Assembly (NCBI GenBank): GCA_900752845.1
Contig: CAADWU010000145.1
Location: forward strand, 1 to 33,873
Direction of reading: 5' to 3'
Length of the DNA: 33,873 nucleotides
Source: Candidatus Gastranaerophilales bacterium
GTDB taxonomy: Bacteria > Cyanobacteriota > Vampirovibrionia > Gastranaerophilales > Gastranaerophilaceae
Part shown: piece by piece, positions 1 to 6,636 of the stretch
How the letters are laid out: every line of letters starts with the position of its first letter
Numbering within the stretch: the first letter of the stretch is position 1
Position numbers and translations under genes: made by a program
The notes under the pieces: generated by a model
Told to the model about the DNA's origin: nothing
The model's input: the letters and a program-made list of their open reading frames with translations, nothing else
The model's database searches: none

Positions 1-104
1 CATATCACTATTATAACAGATTTTTAAATTTTTACAACCCTTGAAAAACGCTTTACAGGAGCTTAAAAATCTGCCCCCCCCCCGAATAAATCAAATCTTC
101 TCAT
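1..104 (-). CDS. 5' end of a probable phase-variable pilin-like gene (partial, runs off the window)
   Basis: An ATG at 104 (minus strand) has a strong Shine-Dalgarno, AAGGAG, at 116-111 with a 6-nt spacer, and a full promoter 33 nt further up. The frame reads MRRFDLF and enters ten G (74-83). With ten G the ATG frame stops at 65-63 after 13 codons. With eleven G it would read GGGGRFLSSC and stay open to base 1, the edge of the window. The RFLSSC segment resembles the NRLSSC segment after the tract of the pseudopilin at 33028-33816, so I infer that the gene to the left is another pseudopilin. The pilin domain itself is outside the window. What is seen: promoter, SD, ATG, G10 and an open +1-base frame. 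What is inferred: pilin identity and on/off switching. A homopolymer miscount in the assembly is the main alternative. Confidence 0.5.
74..83. repeat. C10/G10 homopolymer tract, locus 1
   Basis: Ten consecutive C on the plus strand, eight codons into the minus-strand ORF that starts at 104. Plus-strand flanks are GAGCTTAAAAATCTG on the left and GAATAAATC on the right. The left flank ACAGGAGCTTAAA recurs at the tract near 33794. Only tract lengths of 3n+2 (8 or 11) connect the ATG to the open downstream frame. Confidence 0.9.
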
Positions 105-136
105 AATTTGCTCCTTGTATTTATTATTACTTTATC

Positions 137-165
137 ATTATAACAGTTTTTTGAACTACTTTCAA
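137..165 (-). promoter_or_regulatory. Sigma70-type promoter for the partial pilin-like gene at 1-104
   Basis: On the minus strand, TTGAAA (165-160), a 17-nt spacer and TATAAT (142-137). The predicted start is near 130, giving a leader of about 26 nt that contains the AAGGAG ribosome binding site. This is one of the best promoters in the window and supports the ATG at 104 as a genuine start. Confidence 0.75.
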
Positions 166-178
166 GACTGCAAAAGAA

Positions 179-202
179 AAGACCGGTTTGAAATCCGGTC
201 TT
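179..202 (-). terminator. Rho-independent terminator after the pilin gene 234-905
   Basis: Stem AAGACCGG (179-186) and CCGGTCTT (195-202) with an 8-nt loop. On the minus strand it is followed by TTCTTTT. It lies just past the stop of the minus-strand pilin at 234 and before the promoter at 137-165, so it separates two independent pilin transcription units. The plus-strand side is also followed by a short T-rich stretch. Confidence 0.75.
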
Positions 203-233
203 CTTTATGAAAGATGAAAGGAGCTGAATTCTA

Positions 234-905
234 TTAATAATAAGTAATCTTCCAGCCGTCATTAATTACCCTTGCTGTACAGGTTAATCCTGAAGCTGCT
301 TTATTACAATTATAACTGTTATCAAATCCGCTTGGTACAACATCTTTGCCATCCAACACAAATGCAAAAGTATCACGTCCGAGTTGATTTGGCGCACCGT
401 TGCCGTTTACATCAACAATGAATACTACGGAATCCTTTTCAACATTTACACCGAATTCAGAACGAACAATATCCTTCGGATAAACATTGATTAATACGTT
501 CATACCGTCAACAAGTGTAAACATATACTGGTACATCTGTGCTCTTTTCAAGTATACCTTACCACTGAGGAATTTTGTCGGATACTGCCAGCATCCGTTT
601 TGGTTGGAGCATTCTCTTACAACTTTAAAGTAGGGTTTGTAATACGAAAAAGCCAGAGCTGATGAATCTTGAGAATATTCGTCTAATCCCCAGAAATTAG
701 GTGATGATCTGTCCAGTATAACAAACATTGTTACCTGACTTAAAGCTGTGTAAATTTTCTTTAATGCTGAAATATTTTTTGTATCACCAATTTTAGCTGC
801 TAATCCGAATACTGTTAAAGAAGCAATGACACCAATAATTGCCAGAGTGAATAATGCCTCTGACATTGTTAGACCTGAATGCTTTTTAAATTTTATACAA
901 CTCAT
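234..905 (-). CDS. Pseudopilin-like protein with class III prepilin leader (paralogue 1)
   Basis: A 223-aa protein with a short basic leader and a prepilin peptidase site, KKHSG followed by LTMSEALFTL: Gly at -1 and Glu at +5. A hydrophobic helix follows to about residue 40. The middle carries REC and GCW with YPTK, so a probable disulfide pair, and the C-terminal third has VDVNG, then PN, then GRDTFAF, a loop shared by all four pilin-like proteins here. It is the tandem paralogue of the next gene (both have RECxNxxGCWxYPTK and end in DGW near the C terminus). The start at 905 has AGGAGG at an 11-nt spacing. The leader differs from the AFTLAEVL type of the other three. Expected to be processed by a type IV prepilin peptidase and assembled in a pilus or type II secretion-like pseudopilus; the exact system is unknown. 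Confidence 0.85.
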   Translation of the reverse strand: MSCIKFKKHSGLTMSEALFTLAIIGVIASLTVFGLAAKIGDTKNISALKKIYTALSQVTMFVILDRSSPNFWGLDEYSQDSSALAFSYYKPYFKVVRECSNQNGCWQYPTKFLSGKVYLKRAQMYQYMFTLVDGMNVLINVYPKDIVRSEFGVNVEKDSVVFIVDVNGNGAPNQLGRDTFAFVLDGKDVVPSGFDNSYNCNKAASGLTCTARVINDGWKITYY

Positions 906-1034
906 AAGACCAGCTGCCTCCTATCGTTATGGATAAAAGACTTCTCCATTTAACAATACATATATTAGATATATACCCAATATAACACAATTCTTAACAT
1001 TAATATAAAGAAAAATTAAAAAATGATAATTGTT

Positions 1035-1697
1035 TTAGTATTTTATAGCCCATCCGTCTTTTATTATTTTTGCTACACATTGGAAACCTGAACCGCTGCT
1101 TTTACAATTTGTATCATTGTCCATTCCGGCAGGCTGCATACCTCTTTGTGTAACAACAAATGCAAATATATCACGCCCTATTGTATTTGGCAACTTGTCA
1201 GAATTAACGTCTACAAAAAAGACTGCACAATCATAATCAATATTTATTCCAAAGCTGTTTCTTAACTCTGAAACAGGATATATATCAATCAATACACTAA
1301 TTCCGTCAGTGAGAGTAAAAGCATATTGGTACCAGCTTGTATTATGAGCTGACCAATAAGTACCTCCGCTTAAATATTTTGTCGGATAAGCCCAGCAACC
1401 AGGCTTGTTTTGACATTCACGCATCATATTAAAATGGGGTTTATACATATTATAAACATTAGTTACTGATTCAACAGAATTATCAACCATACCCCAGTTT
1501 ATAGGATTATCGTTTTCTGATATTGCAAGATTTGTTGCTTGTTGAAGAACAGAATAAGCCTTTTTTAATGTTGATAAATTTCTCTGGTCTTCAAGTTTTT
1601 GATTTAAGACAGGCATAGTCATTGCTGCAACAACTCCGATTATACCCAGCGTTATTAGAACTTCTGCAAGCGTAAAGGCTTTTTGTTTAATATGCAT
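1035..1697 (-). CDS. Pseudopilin-like protein with AFTLAEVL leader (paralogue 2)
   Basis: A 220-aa protein. The leader MHIKQKA is followed by FTLAEVLITLGIIG, the classic prepilin N-terminal cleavage and methylation motif with Glu at +5 (Ala replaces the usual Gly at -1), and then a hydrophobic helix. Conserved REC, GCW and YPTK residues and the VDVNSDK/PN/GRDIFAF loop match the neighbouring gene 234-905, so the two are a tandem duplication. No Shine-Dalgarno precedes the ATG at 1697. Instead a TTGATA-17-TAAAAT promoter lies only 6 nt upstream, which predicts a leaderless mRNA. It has no homopolymer tract, unlike the pilin genes at 25132 and 33816. The role is probably surface filament or secretion pseudopilus; the substrate is unknown. 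Confidence 0.88.
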   Translation of the reverse strand: MHIKQKAFTLAEVLITLGIIGVVAAMTMPVLNQKLEDQRNLSTLKKAYSVLQQATNLAISENDNPINWGMVDNSVESVTNVYNMYKPHFNMMRECQNKPGCWAYPTKYLSGGTYWSAHNTSWYQYAFTLTDGISVLIDIYPVSELRNSFGINIDYDCAVFFVDVNSDKLPNTIGRDIFAFVVTQRGMQPAGMDNDTNCKSSGSGFQCVAKIIKDGWAIKY

Positions 1698-1703
1698 GTT
1701 TTT

Positions 1704-1732
1704 ATTTTAACACTTTATCTTGATTATATCAA
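1704..1732 (-). promoter_or_regulatory. Promoter for the pilin gene 1035-1697, predicting a leaderless start
   Basis: Minus strand: TTGATA (1732-1727), 17-nt spacer, TAAAAT (1709-1704). Six bases separate the -10 box from the ATG at 1697, so the normal +1 falls on the A of the ATG. It lies back to back with the bioF promoter, the two -35 boxes being 6 bp apart. Confidence 0.65.
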
Positions 1733-1738
1733 TAGAAA

Positions 1739-1766
1739 TTGGACTTTTATGTGCTTTTATTATAAA
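1739..1766 (+). promoter_or_regulatory. Promoter for the bioFGC operon, predicting a near-leaderless start
   Basis: TTGGAC (1739-1744), 16-nt spacer, TATAAA (1761-1766). The predicted +1 is about 1773 and the bioF ATG is at 1775. No Shine-Dalgarno precedes this ATG, and no BirA-type operator palindrome was recognised. Confidence 0.6.
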
Positions 1767-1774
1767 TTACAACT

Positions 1775-2899
1775 ATGCTTGAAGATTACAATTATATTTT
1801 AGAAGATTTAAAAGAGCACTCCCATTTTCGTAATATTAAAAATTTCGAAGAAAAAGATGAAAAATACATTTATTTTAAAGACAAAAAGCTTCTTAATTTA
1901 TCATCAAATAATTACTTAGGATTTGCTGATAACAAGAACATTACCGAATTATTTTTAGATTATGCCGGTAATAAATACTCATTCGGAAGTGCATCTGCAA
2001 GGTTATTAACGGGCAATTTGCCTGTTTATAAAGAACTGGAACATCTTATAACACAACTTTTCCGTAGTGATATGACATTACTTTTTAACAGCGGATATCA
2101 TGCAAATGTCGGGATTAACAGCTCTATTGCATCAAGAGGCGATGTAATCTTTTCTGACAAACTGAACCATGCCAGTATTATTGACGGAATGCAGCTTTCT
2201 AAAGCTAAATTTTTCAGATATCTTCACAATGATATGGAAAACCTTGAACAACTTTTGATTAAGGAAAGAAAGAATTTTAAAAATGCCGTAATAGTTTCTG
2301 AAAGCGTGTTCAGTATGGACGGCGACATTGCTGATTTACAAAAACTTGTTGAACTTAAACACAAATACAACTGTATTCTTGTTCTTGACGAAGCTCACGC
2401 TTTCGGAGTTTTCGGAAAAACAGGTCTTGGAGTATGCGAAGATTTAGGGATAATTAATGATATAGATTTAATTGTAGGGACTTTCGGAAAAGCAATCGGT
2501 TCTATGGGGGCATTTGCTACAGGAAAAAAAGAGCTTATAGAATATCTCATAAACAAAGCTCGTTCATTTATTTTTTCTACCGCACTTCCCCCAGTTAACA
2601 TTGCGTTTACAAAATGGATTATTGAAAATCAACTCCCAAAAACTTATGAAAAAAGAATGCGTATGCTTGAATTAGGTAAAAAAGCCGGAAGCGAAAGCCA
2701 TATTATCCCTATAATAATCGGAGTAAATAAAGAAACTGTTGATACCTGTGAAGTTTTATTCCACAACGGATATTTTACACTCCCCATTAGACCTCCGACA
2801 GTGCCTGAAGGCACATCTAGATTAAGATTATCACTTACAACGGAAATCAATGAAAAGGAATTATTTGATGCAATCTCACTGGTTAAACAAACAAAATAA
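1775..2899 (+). CDS. bioF: 8-amino-7-oxononanoate synthase (KAPA synthase)
   Basis: A 374-aa PLP enzyme of the alpha-oxoamine synthase family, which condenses pimeloyl-ACP (or -CoA) with L-alanine to give 8-amino-7-oxononanoate in biotin synthesis. Visible motifs: SSNNYLGF near residue 43, the NHASIIDG His at 132, LDEAHAFG with the PLP-contacting Asp205 and His208, and GTFGKAIGS with the Schiff-base Lys239. Length is normal for the family. Glycine C-acetyltransferase (Kbl) is the closest alternative, but the bioG and bioC genes immediately downstream settle the assignment. bioG starts inside its 3' end. The ATG lacks an SD and sits 8 nt after a -10 box, so the mRNA is probably near-leaderless. 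Confidence 0.93.
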   Translation: MLEDYNYILEDLKEHSHFRNIKNFEEKDEKYIYFKDKKLLNLSSNNYLGFADNKNITELFLDYAGNKYSFGSASARLLTGNLPVYKELEHLITQLFRSDMTLLFNSGYHANVGINSSIASRGDVIFSDKLNHASIIDGMQLSKAKFFRYLHNDMENLEQLLIKERKNFKNAVIVSESVFSMDGDIADLQKLVELKHKYNCILVLDEAHAFGVFGKTGLGVCEDLGIINDIDLIVGTFGKAIGSMGAFATGKKELIEYLINKARSFIFSTALPPVNIAFTKWIIENQLPKTYEKRMRMLELGKKAGSESHIIPIIIGVNKETVDTCEVLFHNGYFTLPIRPPTVPEGTSRLRLSLTTEINEKELFDAISLVKQTK

Positions 2900-3521
2900 T
2901 AGTAAACTTATTATATTTTTTGCAGGCTGGAGCTTTGATTACAAACCTTTTGAATTTCTTCAAAGCAAAGATTTCGATGTATTAATGCTTTATGATTACA
3001 ATAACTCAGACCTTCCTGAAATCCCCCAATATAAAGATTATTATCTGATAAGCTGGTCTATGGGAGTTTTTACGGCTTATATGCTAAAAGATAAGCTTCC
3101 GAAATTTTCAAAAAAAATTGCAGTAAACGGAACTCCTTATCCTGTTAATAATGAATGGGGAATTTCTGACAAAACATTTTTGCTTACGCTTCGACATGCC
3201 AAAACAGGACTTGAAGGCAAATTTTATCAAAATATTTTTTTAGAAGAAACAGAATACCAAAAATACACAGAAACCCCTGTAGAACGTCCTATTGACAATC
3301 GTGCAGACGAACTTAAAAGTCTGTATGAATTGATAAAAAGTACAAATATTAATTATAATAAGTTTTATGATAAGGCAATAATCAGTGACAATGACAAAAT
3401 TATACCGACAAAAAATCAGCAAAATTTCTGGGACGGAAAAGCTGATATTATAAATCTTGCAAGCGGACATTTTCCATTCTATAATTTTAATGATTGGAAC
3501 GAAATAATATTATGCAAATAA
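2868..3521 (+). CDS. bioG: Pimeloyl-ACP methyl ester esterase, BioG (DUF452) type
   Basis: A 217-aa alpha/beta-hydrolase-like protein that releases methanol from pimeloyl-ACP methyl ester, ending the methyl-masked rounds of fatty acid synthesis that make pimeloyl-ACP. Seen: the N-terminal WLNKQNNSKLIIFFAGW segment typical of BioG, the nucleophile elbow SWSMG, and a late GHFPF that supplies the catalytic His. The ATG at 2868 is preferred because AAGGA lies 9-10 nt upstream and homologues begin at this point; the in-frame start at 2850 would add six residues. It overlaps bioF by 32 bases and bioC by 10, so the three genes should be translationally coupled. BioH is the better known isozyme, but the short length and the FAGW motif favour BioG. 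Confidence 0.88.
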   Translation: MQSHWLNKQNNSKLIIFFAGWSFDYKPFEFLQSKDFDVLMLYDYNNSDLPEIPQYKDYYLISWSMGVFTAYMLKDKLPKFSKKIAVNGTPYPVNNEWGISDKTFLLTLRHAKTGLEGKFYQNIFLEETEYQKYTETPVERPIDNRADELKSLYELIKSTNINYNKFYDKAIISDNDKIIPTKNQQNFWDGKADIINLASGHFPFYNFNDWNEIILCK

Positions 3522-4249
3522 ATCCCAAATTAATAAAAAACCAATTTGAGAAAAGTATGGAAAAGTATAACGAAAATGCTGTGGTTCAACAAATTACAGC
3601 AGAAAAGCTTGCACATCAAACAGCTAAAATAAGAAAAGATTTCACTAATATCCTTGAATTGGGCTCGGGGACAGGTCTTTTAACAAAAGAAGCAGCCAAA
3701 GAAATTAACTACAAAACTTATACCGCAAATGATTTAACTGATAAATCACAAAAATATTTAAAAGAAATATTACCTGATTTTACTTTTATTTGCGGGAATG
3801 CTCAACGAATTAAGCCTGCAAAAAAAATGGATTTAATTATTTCTAATGCTATGTTTCAGTGGTTCAATGACCTGGAAAAAGTCAGCATTCATTACAAAAA
3901 CATTCTTGATAAAGACGGAATGATAGCTTTTTCAACCTTTTCACCTGAAAATTTCCACGAAATAAAAGAACTTACAGGTCTTTCACTTGAATACAAGCCG
4001 CTTGAAGAAATAAAAAATATTTTTGAAAAAAATTACGAAACGTTATACACAGAAGAATTTTCACAAACTCTTACCTTCTCAAACCCTCTAGAGCTTCTTG
4101 CACACATGAAAAGTACAGGCGTAAATTCTTTAACCGCACAACACTGGACTTTTAAAGAGGTTAAAGAATTTTGTGACAATTACAAATCCAGATATCCGCA
4201 AATAACTCTTACCTATGCTCCTATAATTTATATCTGTAGAAAAATCTGA
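3512..4249 (+). CDS. bioC: Malonyl-ACP O-methyltransferase
   Basis: A 245-aa class I SAM-dependent methyltransferase that methylates malonyl-ACP to begin pimelate synthesis. Seen: the N-terminal INPKLIKNQFEKSMEKYNENA segment (BioC-like, with the FxxxxxxYdxxA pattern), SAM motif I ILELGSGTGLLT, and the post-motif LIISNAMFQWFNDL characteristic of BioC. The ATG at 3512 is chosen over a TTG at 3494 because it overlaps the bioG stop and matches the usual BioC length. It is the last gene of the operon. The remaining biotin genes (bioA, bioD, bioB) are not in this window. Confidence 0.9.
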   Translation: MQINPKLIKNQFEKSMEKYNENAVVQQITAEKLAHQTAKIRKDFTNILELGSGTGLLTKEAAKEINYKTYTANDLTDKSQKYLKEILPDFTFICGNAQRIKPAKKMDLIISNAMFQWFNDLEKVSIHYKNILDKDGMIAFSTFSPENFHEIKELTGLSLEYKPLEEIKNIFEKNYETLYTEEFSQTLTFSNPLELLAHMKSTGVNSLTAQHWTFKEVKEFCDNYKSRYPQITLTYAPIIYICRKI

Positions 4250-4276
4250 AAAGAAATAAATACATCCATTTTAGTA

Positions 4277-4305
4277 TTCAATTTTGTAAAGAAAAAACAT
4301 ATAAT
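4277..4305 (+). promoter_or_regulatory. Possible promoter for the hypothetical gene at 4358
   Basis: TATAAT at 4300-4305 is a perfect -10 box. The -35 is weak (TTCAAT, 4277-4282, 17-nt spacer). The leader would be about 45 nt and contains the AAGGAA site used by the TTG start at 4358. Confidence 0.45.
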
Positions 4306-4357
4306 GTTTACATAAAAACATGTTTATTATTTCATGACGGTATAAGGAACGGTAAAA

Positions 4358-5002
4358 TTGCTAAACAATTACGAAAGCTTTGATAACTCTGAAACATCAG
4401 CAAGAAAATCTTCCCTGATACAGGAAAGAGTAGGACTTGTATCAACTCATATGTACAAACAGTTTCTTGACTATCAGCATGCAAATGTAAACACCAATGA
4501 AATTTTTGTCAGAATGATAGATAATCTGCAAGCTGTGGCTGAAACCCTTAAAGAAGGATTTTCTTCACGTGGAGTAACAACTCAAAATATTTATGTAGAC
4601 ACCGATCCTCAAAAATCAGTCGTAATTGTTAATATTTTGTGGCATAAAATGAGCTTTACAACCAGATGCAACTATCAGCCGCAAGCTCTTTACAGAGAAG
4701 ACGGTCAGCATCTTTTCTCAAGCAGAATTATGGCTATCAGAGGTAATTATTACGAGCTTATGAAAGGCGTAACAGACCACGACGAAGAAATGGTGAAATT
4801 GCTTGATAACGAAGTAGCATCATTGTTTATTCCGCCTGAAACAAATCAAAATTCAATAATGAAAATCCGTCATTTGCCTAACAGAGAATTCTATCTTAAT
4901 CAGGTAGATGCACCAAGAGAATTCGTTCTGAAAGTAATCGAAACTCTATGTGGCGGCGGTTTTTACCATGAAGAAGGTTCAAGAAAGAGTTTTAATATCT
5001 AG
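4358..5002 (+). CDS. Conserved-looking hypothetical protein, 214 aa
   Basis: Not recognised. It is a soluble, mixed-charge protein with no signal peptide or membrane segment. The N-terminal 20 residues are polar (SFDNSETSARKSS); the core alternates predicted strands and helices (DTDPQKSVVIVNILWHKMSFTTRC is near the centre) and ends with a GGGF segment. The proposed start is TTG at 4358 because AAGGAA lies 8 nt upstream and no in-frame ATG occurs before residue 32. It has its own -10 box and is convergent with the minus-strand pair at 5041-5881, so it is probably monocistronic. No function is proposed. Confidence 0.75.
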   Translation: MLNNYESFDNSETSARKSSLIQERVGLVSTHMYKQFLDYQHANVNTNEIFVRMIDNLQAVAETLKEGFSSRGVTTQNIYVDTDPQKSVVIVNILWHKMSFTTRCNYQPQALYREDGQHLFSSRIMAIRGNYYELMKGVTDHDEEMVKLLDNEVASLFIPPETNQNSIMKIRHLPNREFYLNQVDAPREFVLKVIETLCGGGFYHEEGSRKSFNI

Positions 5003-5013
5003 ACATTTCTAAA

Positions 5014-5025
5014 AGTTAATTAACT
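5014..5025. repeat. 12-bp perfect palindrome between convergent genes
   Basis: AGTTAATTAACT lies in the 38-bp gap between the convergent stops at 5002 and 5041. It is A/T-only except at its ends and has no T-run attached, so it is a poor terminator. It may be a protein site or chance in AT-rich DNA. Confidence 0.35.
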
Positions 5026-5040
5026 CTATAATAGCTTTGC

Positions 5041-5619
5041 TCATTTCTTGATATAAAGAAAAAAAACATAAAGTAGTATGGCAAAAATCAAATATATTGC
5101 AATCATTAAAATGCCTTGAGGTGTAAATTGCTCACATAACGGTGCAGTTTTACCTTTAACTTCACCATTATAAATTTTTTCCATTTCATTTAAAGAAGAT
5201 AAAATATCTTTAGGAGTATCAACATCATCAGGGCTGATACAAGAAACTTTAAGCTCATAATTTTCATTTTCAGACTTAGAAAGTTTAAATATATACATTA
5301 TAAATCTTACAAGTCGAGGAAGCCAATCTTTATAAGGAGGCGCATATAAATCTCCAAGAATATAATTGTGTTTATCTTTATTTGCAATTATACAAACGTT
5401 TAAATCAGGAAAAGTACCTAGCACATCACGCAATTCAATATAATTTACAGGTTTATGATTTAATGTGTCAATAACTATAGTATCAGGTCTATATGCTTCT
5501 ATAACATTTTTTATATCTTTAATTTTATCAATACTTTCAATTAACTTAAAATCATCTACAAAATATTTTTTGTAATCTTCTGCACTAAAACTTTGACCTC
5601 CAAATATCAAAGTTCTCAT
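5041..5619 (-). CDS. Hypothetical protein with C-terminal membrane anchor
   Basis: A 192-aa protein. The N-terminal 120 residues look like an alternating alpha/beta, receiver-like fold (MRTLIFGGQSF, then TIVIDTL, then NVCIIANKD), but I do not see a full set of acidic receiver residues, so a response regulator call is not supported. The C-terminal 25 residues (GILMIAIYLIFAILLYVFFL, then YIKK) form one membrane helix, so it is probably a tail-anchored cytoplasmic-facing protein. The ATG at 5619 is chosen because it follows the upstream stop by 1 nt and has AAAGG 7 nt away; a start at 5637 would overlap the upstream gene. It is co-transcribed with 5621-5881. Function unknown. Confidence 0.7.
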   Translation of the reverse strand: MRTLIFGGQSFSAEDYKKYFVDDFKLIESIDKIKDIKNVIEAYRPDTIVIDTLNHKPVNYIELRDVLGTFPDLNVCIIANKDKHNYILGDLYAPPYKDWLPRLVRFIMYIFKLSKSENENYELKVSCISPDDVDTPKDILSSLNEMEKIYNGEVKGKTAPLCEQFTPQGILMIAIYLIFAILLYVFFLYIKK

Positions 5620-5620
5620 G

Positions 5621-5881
5621 TTAAGACCTTTCATCAAGAGTGATTTTTGAAGAAACTTCTGCTACAATACGTTGAACATCCGCTCCACCGATTGCAACTT
5701 CCAAAATTAACGGAGAATGTATTAAAACAGTCTCGCTGTATTCCATACTGTCTACATCTATAATATTAAATTCTATAAAATCATCACCTGCATAAATAAG
5801 CTTTCCATATTCACCACCGGTTGCCCATTTTATAAACATGTATTGATTTTCATACTCTTTGAGCTTCTCTACTAATCTCAT
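5621..5881 (-). CDS. Small hypothetical protein, possibly Sm-like barrel
   Basis: An 86-aa acidic protein. After an N-terminal helix (LVEKLKEYENQYMFIKW) come several short predicted strands around GKLIYAGDDFIEFNI and LILEVAIGG, the order expected of an Sm/LSm-like or SH3-like barrel. This is an inference from pattern only; no diagnostic RNA-binding motif was identified. It is the first gene of a two-gene minus-strand operon, its stop being 1 nt from the next ATG. GGGGA lies about 6 nt before the ATG at 5881. Confidence 0.65.
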   Translation of the reverse strand: MRLVEKLKEYENQYMFIKWATGGEYGKLIYAGDDFIEFNIIDVDSMEYSETVLIHSPLILEVAIGGADVQRIVAEVSSKITLDERS

Positions 5882-5964
5882 CCTACATCCCCGAAAAATG
5901 TCTTACAATACTATTTTAGTTATTTTTTCACATAAGTCAAGGTAATTAATAATAAATAAAAAAG

Positions 5965-5988
5965 AAGCTGTACGTCTTTGTACAGCTT
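5965..5988 (-). terminator. Strong hairpin with T-run on the minus strand
   Basis: A 9-bp perfect stem, AAGCTGTAC (5965-5973) and GTACAGCTT (5980-5988), loop of 6. On the minus strand it is followed by CTTTTTT, so it would stop transcription coming from the right. No minus-strand gene is visible between here and 6600, so it either blocks antisense transcription or ends an unrecognised small RNA. Confidence 0.5.
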
Positions 5989-6030
5989 TGAACAATAATC
6001 TTGGGAGGAGATTTGGGGATAGTTGTACAT

Positions 6031-6057
6031 GCATGATAATTCAAGCATGCTTTTTTT
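6031..6057 (+). terminator. Weak hairpin plus T7, plus strand
   Basis: GCATG (6031-6035) pairs with CATGC (6046-6050), followed by seven T. It lies 60 nt upstream of the aroQ promoter. The segment 5990-6030 before it carries GGGAGGAG and a seven-codon TTG ORF ending just inside the hairpin. Apart from this and the hairpin at 5965-5988, I see nothing in the 253-bp gap 5882-6134 except the aroQ promoter. Confidence 0.35.
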
Positions 6058-6088
6058 GTTACACATGTACCAGTAAAGTTAATAAAAA

Positions 6089-6117
6089 TTTACAATTCCT
6101 TGATTTTATATTATAAT
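6089..6117 (+). promoter_or_regulatory. Sigma70-type promoter for aroQ
   Basis: TTTACA (6089-6094), 17-nt spacer, TATAAT (6112-6117). Predicted +1 is near 6124; the short leader has AGAGGT 6 nt before the ATG at 6135. Confidence 0.7.
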
Positions 6118-6134
6118 AATGCATAGAGGTAATC

Positions 6135-6578
6135 ATGAAAATACTTGTAATAAACGGCGTAAATATGAATATGCTTGGCTTACGGGAAACCGAAAAGTAC
6201 GGCACCATGACATTAAAAGATTTGGAAAAAGATTTGTATGCTTTTTCTTTTGAAATTGGAATAGATATTGAAACATTTCAAAGCAACTTTGAAGGCGAAA
6301 TTGTAGAAAAAATACACAATGCAAAAGACAATTTTGACGGTATAGTTATAAATGCAGGGGCATATACTCATACCAGTATTGCTATTAGAGATGCTATATC
6401 TGCAATAAATGTTCCCGCTGTAGAAGTTCATATGACAAATATATATAAAAGAGAAGAATTCAGACACCATTCATATTTAGCACCTGTGTGCATAGGTCAG
6501 ATATCAGGATTTGGAATAAACAGTTATAAATTGGGGCTGAAAGCAGTTGTCGATTATTTATCAGACAACAACAAATAA
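6135..6578 (+). CDS. aroQ: Type II 3-dehydroquinate dehydratase
   Basis: A 147-aa enzyme of normal family length that dehydrates 3-dehydroquinate to 3-dehydroshikimate in the shikimate pathway, acting as a dodecamer in the cytoplasm. Seen: NGVNMNMLGLRE (family NGPNLNLLGxRE, with Met replacing two Leu), Tyr22 in KYG as the catalytic base, INAGAYTHTSIAIRDA with the conserved Asn73, and EVHMTNIYKREEFRHHS with His99 and the substrate-binding Arg. It has its own promoter and is followed by a hairpin, so it is probably monocistronic. No other aro genes are adjacent. Confidence 0.95.
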   Translation: MKILVINGVNMNMLGLRETEKYGTMTLKDLEKDLYAFSFEIGIDIETFQSNFEGEIVEKIHNAKDNFDGIVINAGAYTHTSIAIRDAISAINVPAVEVHMTNIYKREEFRHHSYLAPVCIGQISGFGINSYKLGLKAVVDYLSDNNK

Positions 6579-6600
6579 AAAATCTTTCTTGTTTTTTGCC

Positions 6601-6623
6601 GTCATTGCAAAAAGCAATGACGT
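6601..6623. terminator. Hairpin between convergent aroQ and 6637-6996
   Basis: A 9-bp perfect stem, CGTCATTGC (6601-6609) and GCAATGACG (6615-6623), loop of five A. Only TTT follows on the plus strand. Position between convergent stops suggests termination, but the T-run is short. Confidence 0.5.
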
Positions 6624-6636
6624 TTAAGGTTTGAGT

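Noticed and set aside
187..205. tRNA T-arm-like sequence
   Set aside because: It is part of the terminator hairpin; no acceptor or anticodon stems surround it. No tRNA was found in the window.
1698..1774. BirA operator upstream of bioF
   Set aside because: No TTGTNAAC-type inverted repeat is present in the 77-bp gap.
1775..2899. Glycine C-acetyltransferase (kbl) instead of bioF
   Set aside because: Sequence alone is ambiguous within the family, but bioG and bioC overlap directly downstream and no tdh is adjacent.
5041..5619. Response regulator receiver domain
   Set aside because: The alternating strands resemble a receiver, but the paired N-terminal acidic residues and the late Lys are not in place.
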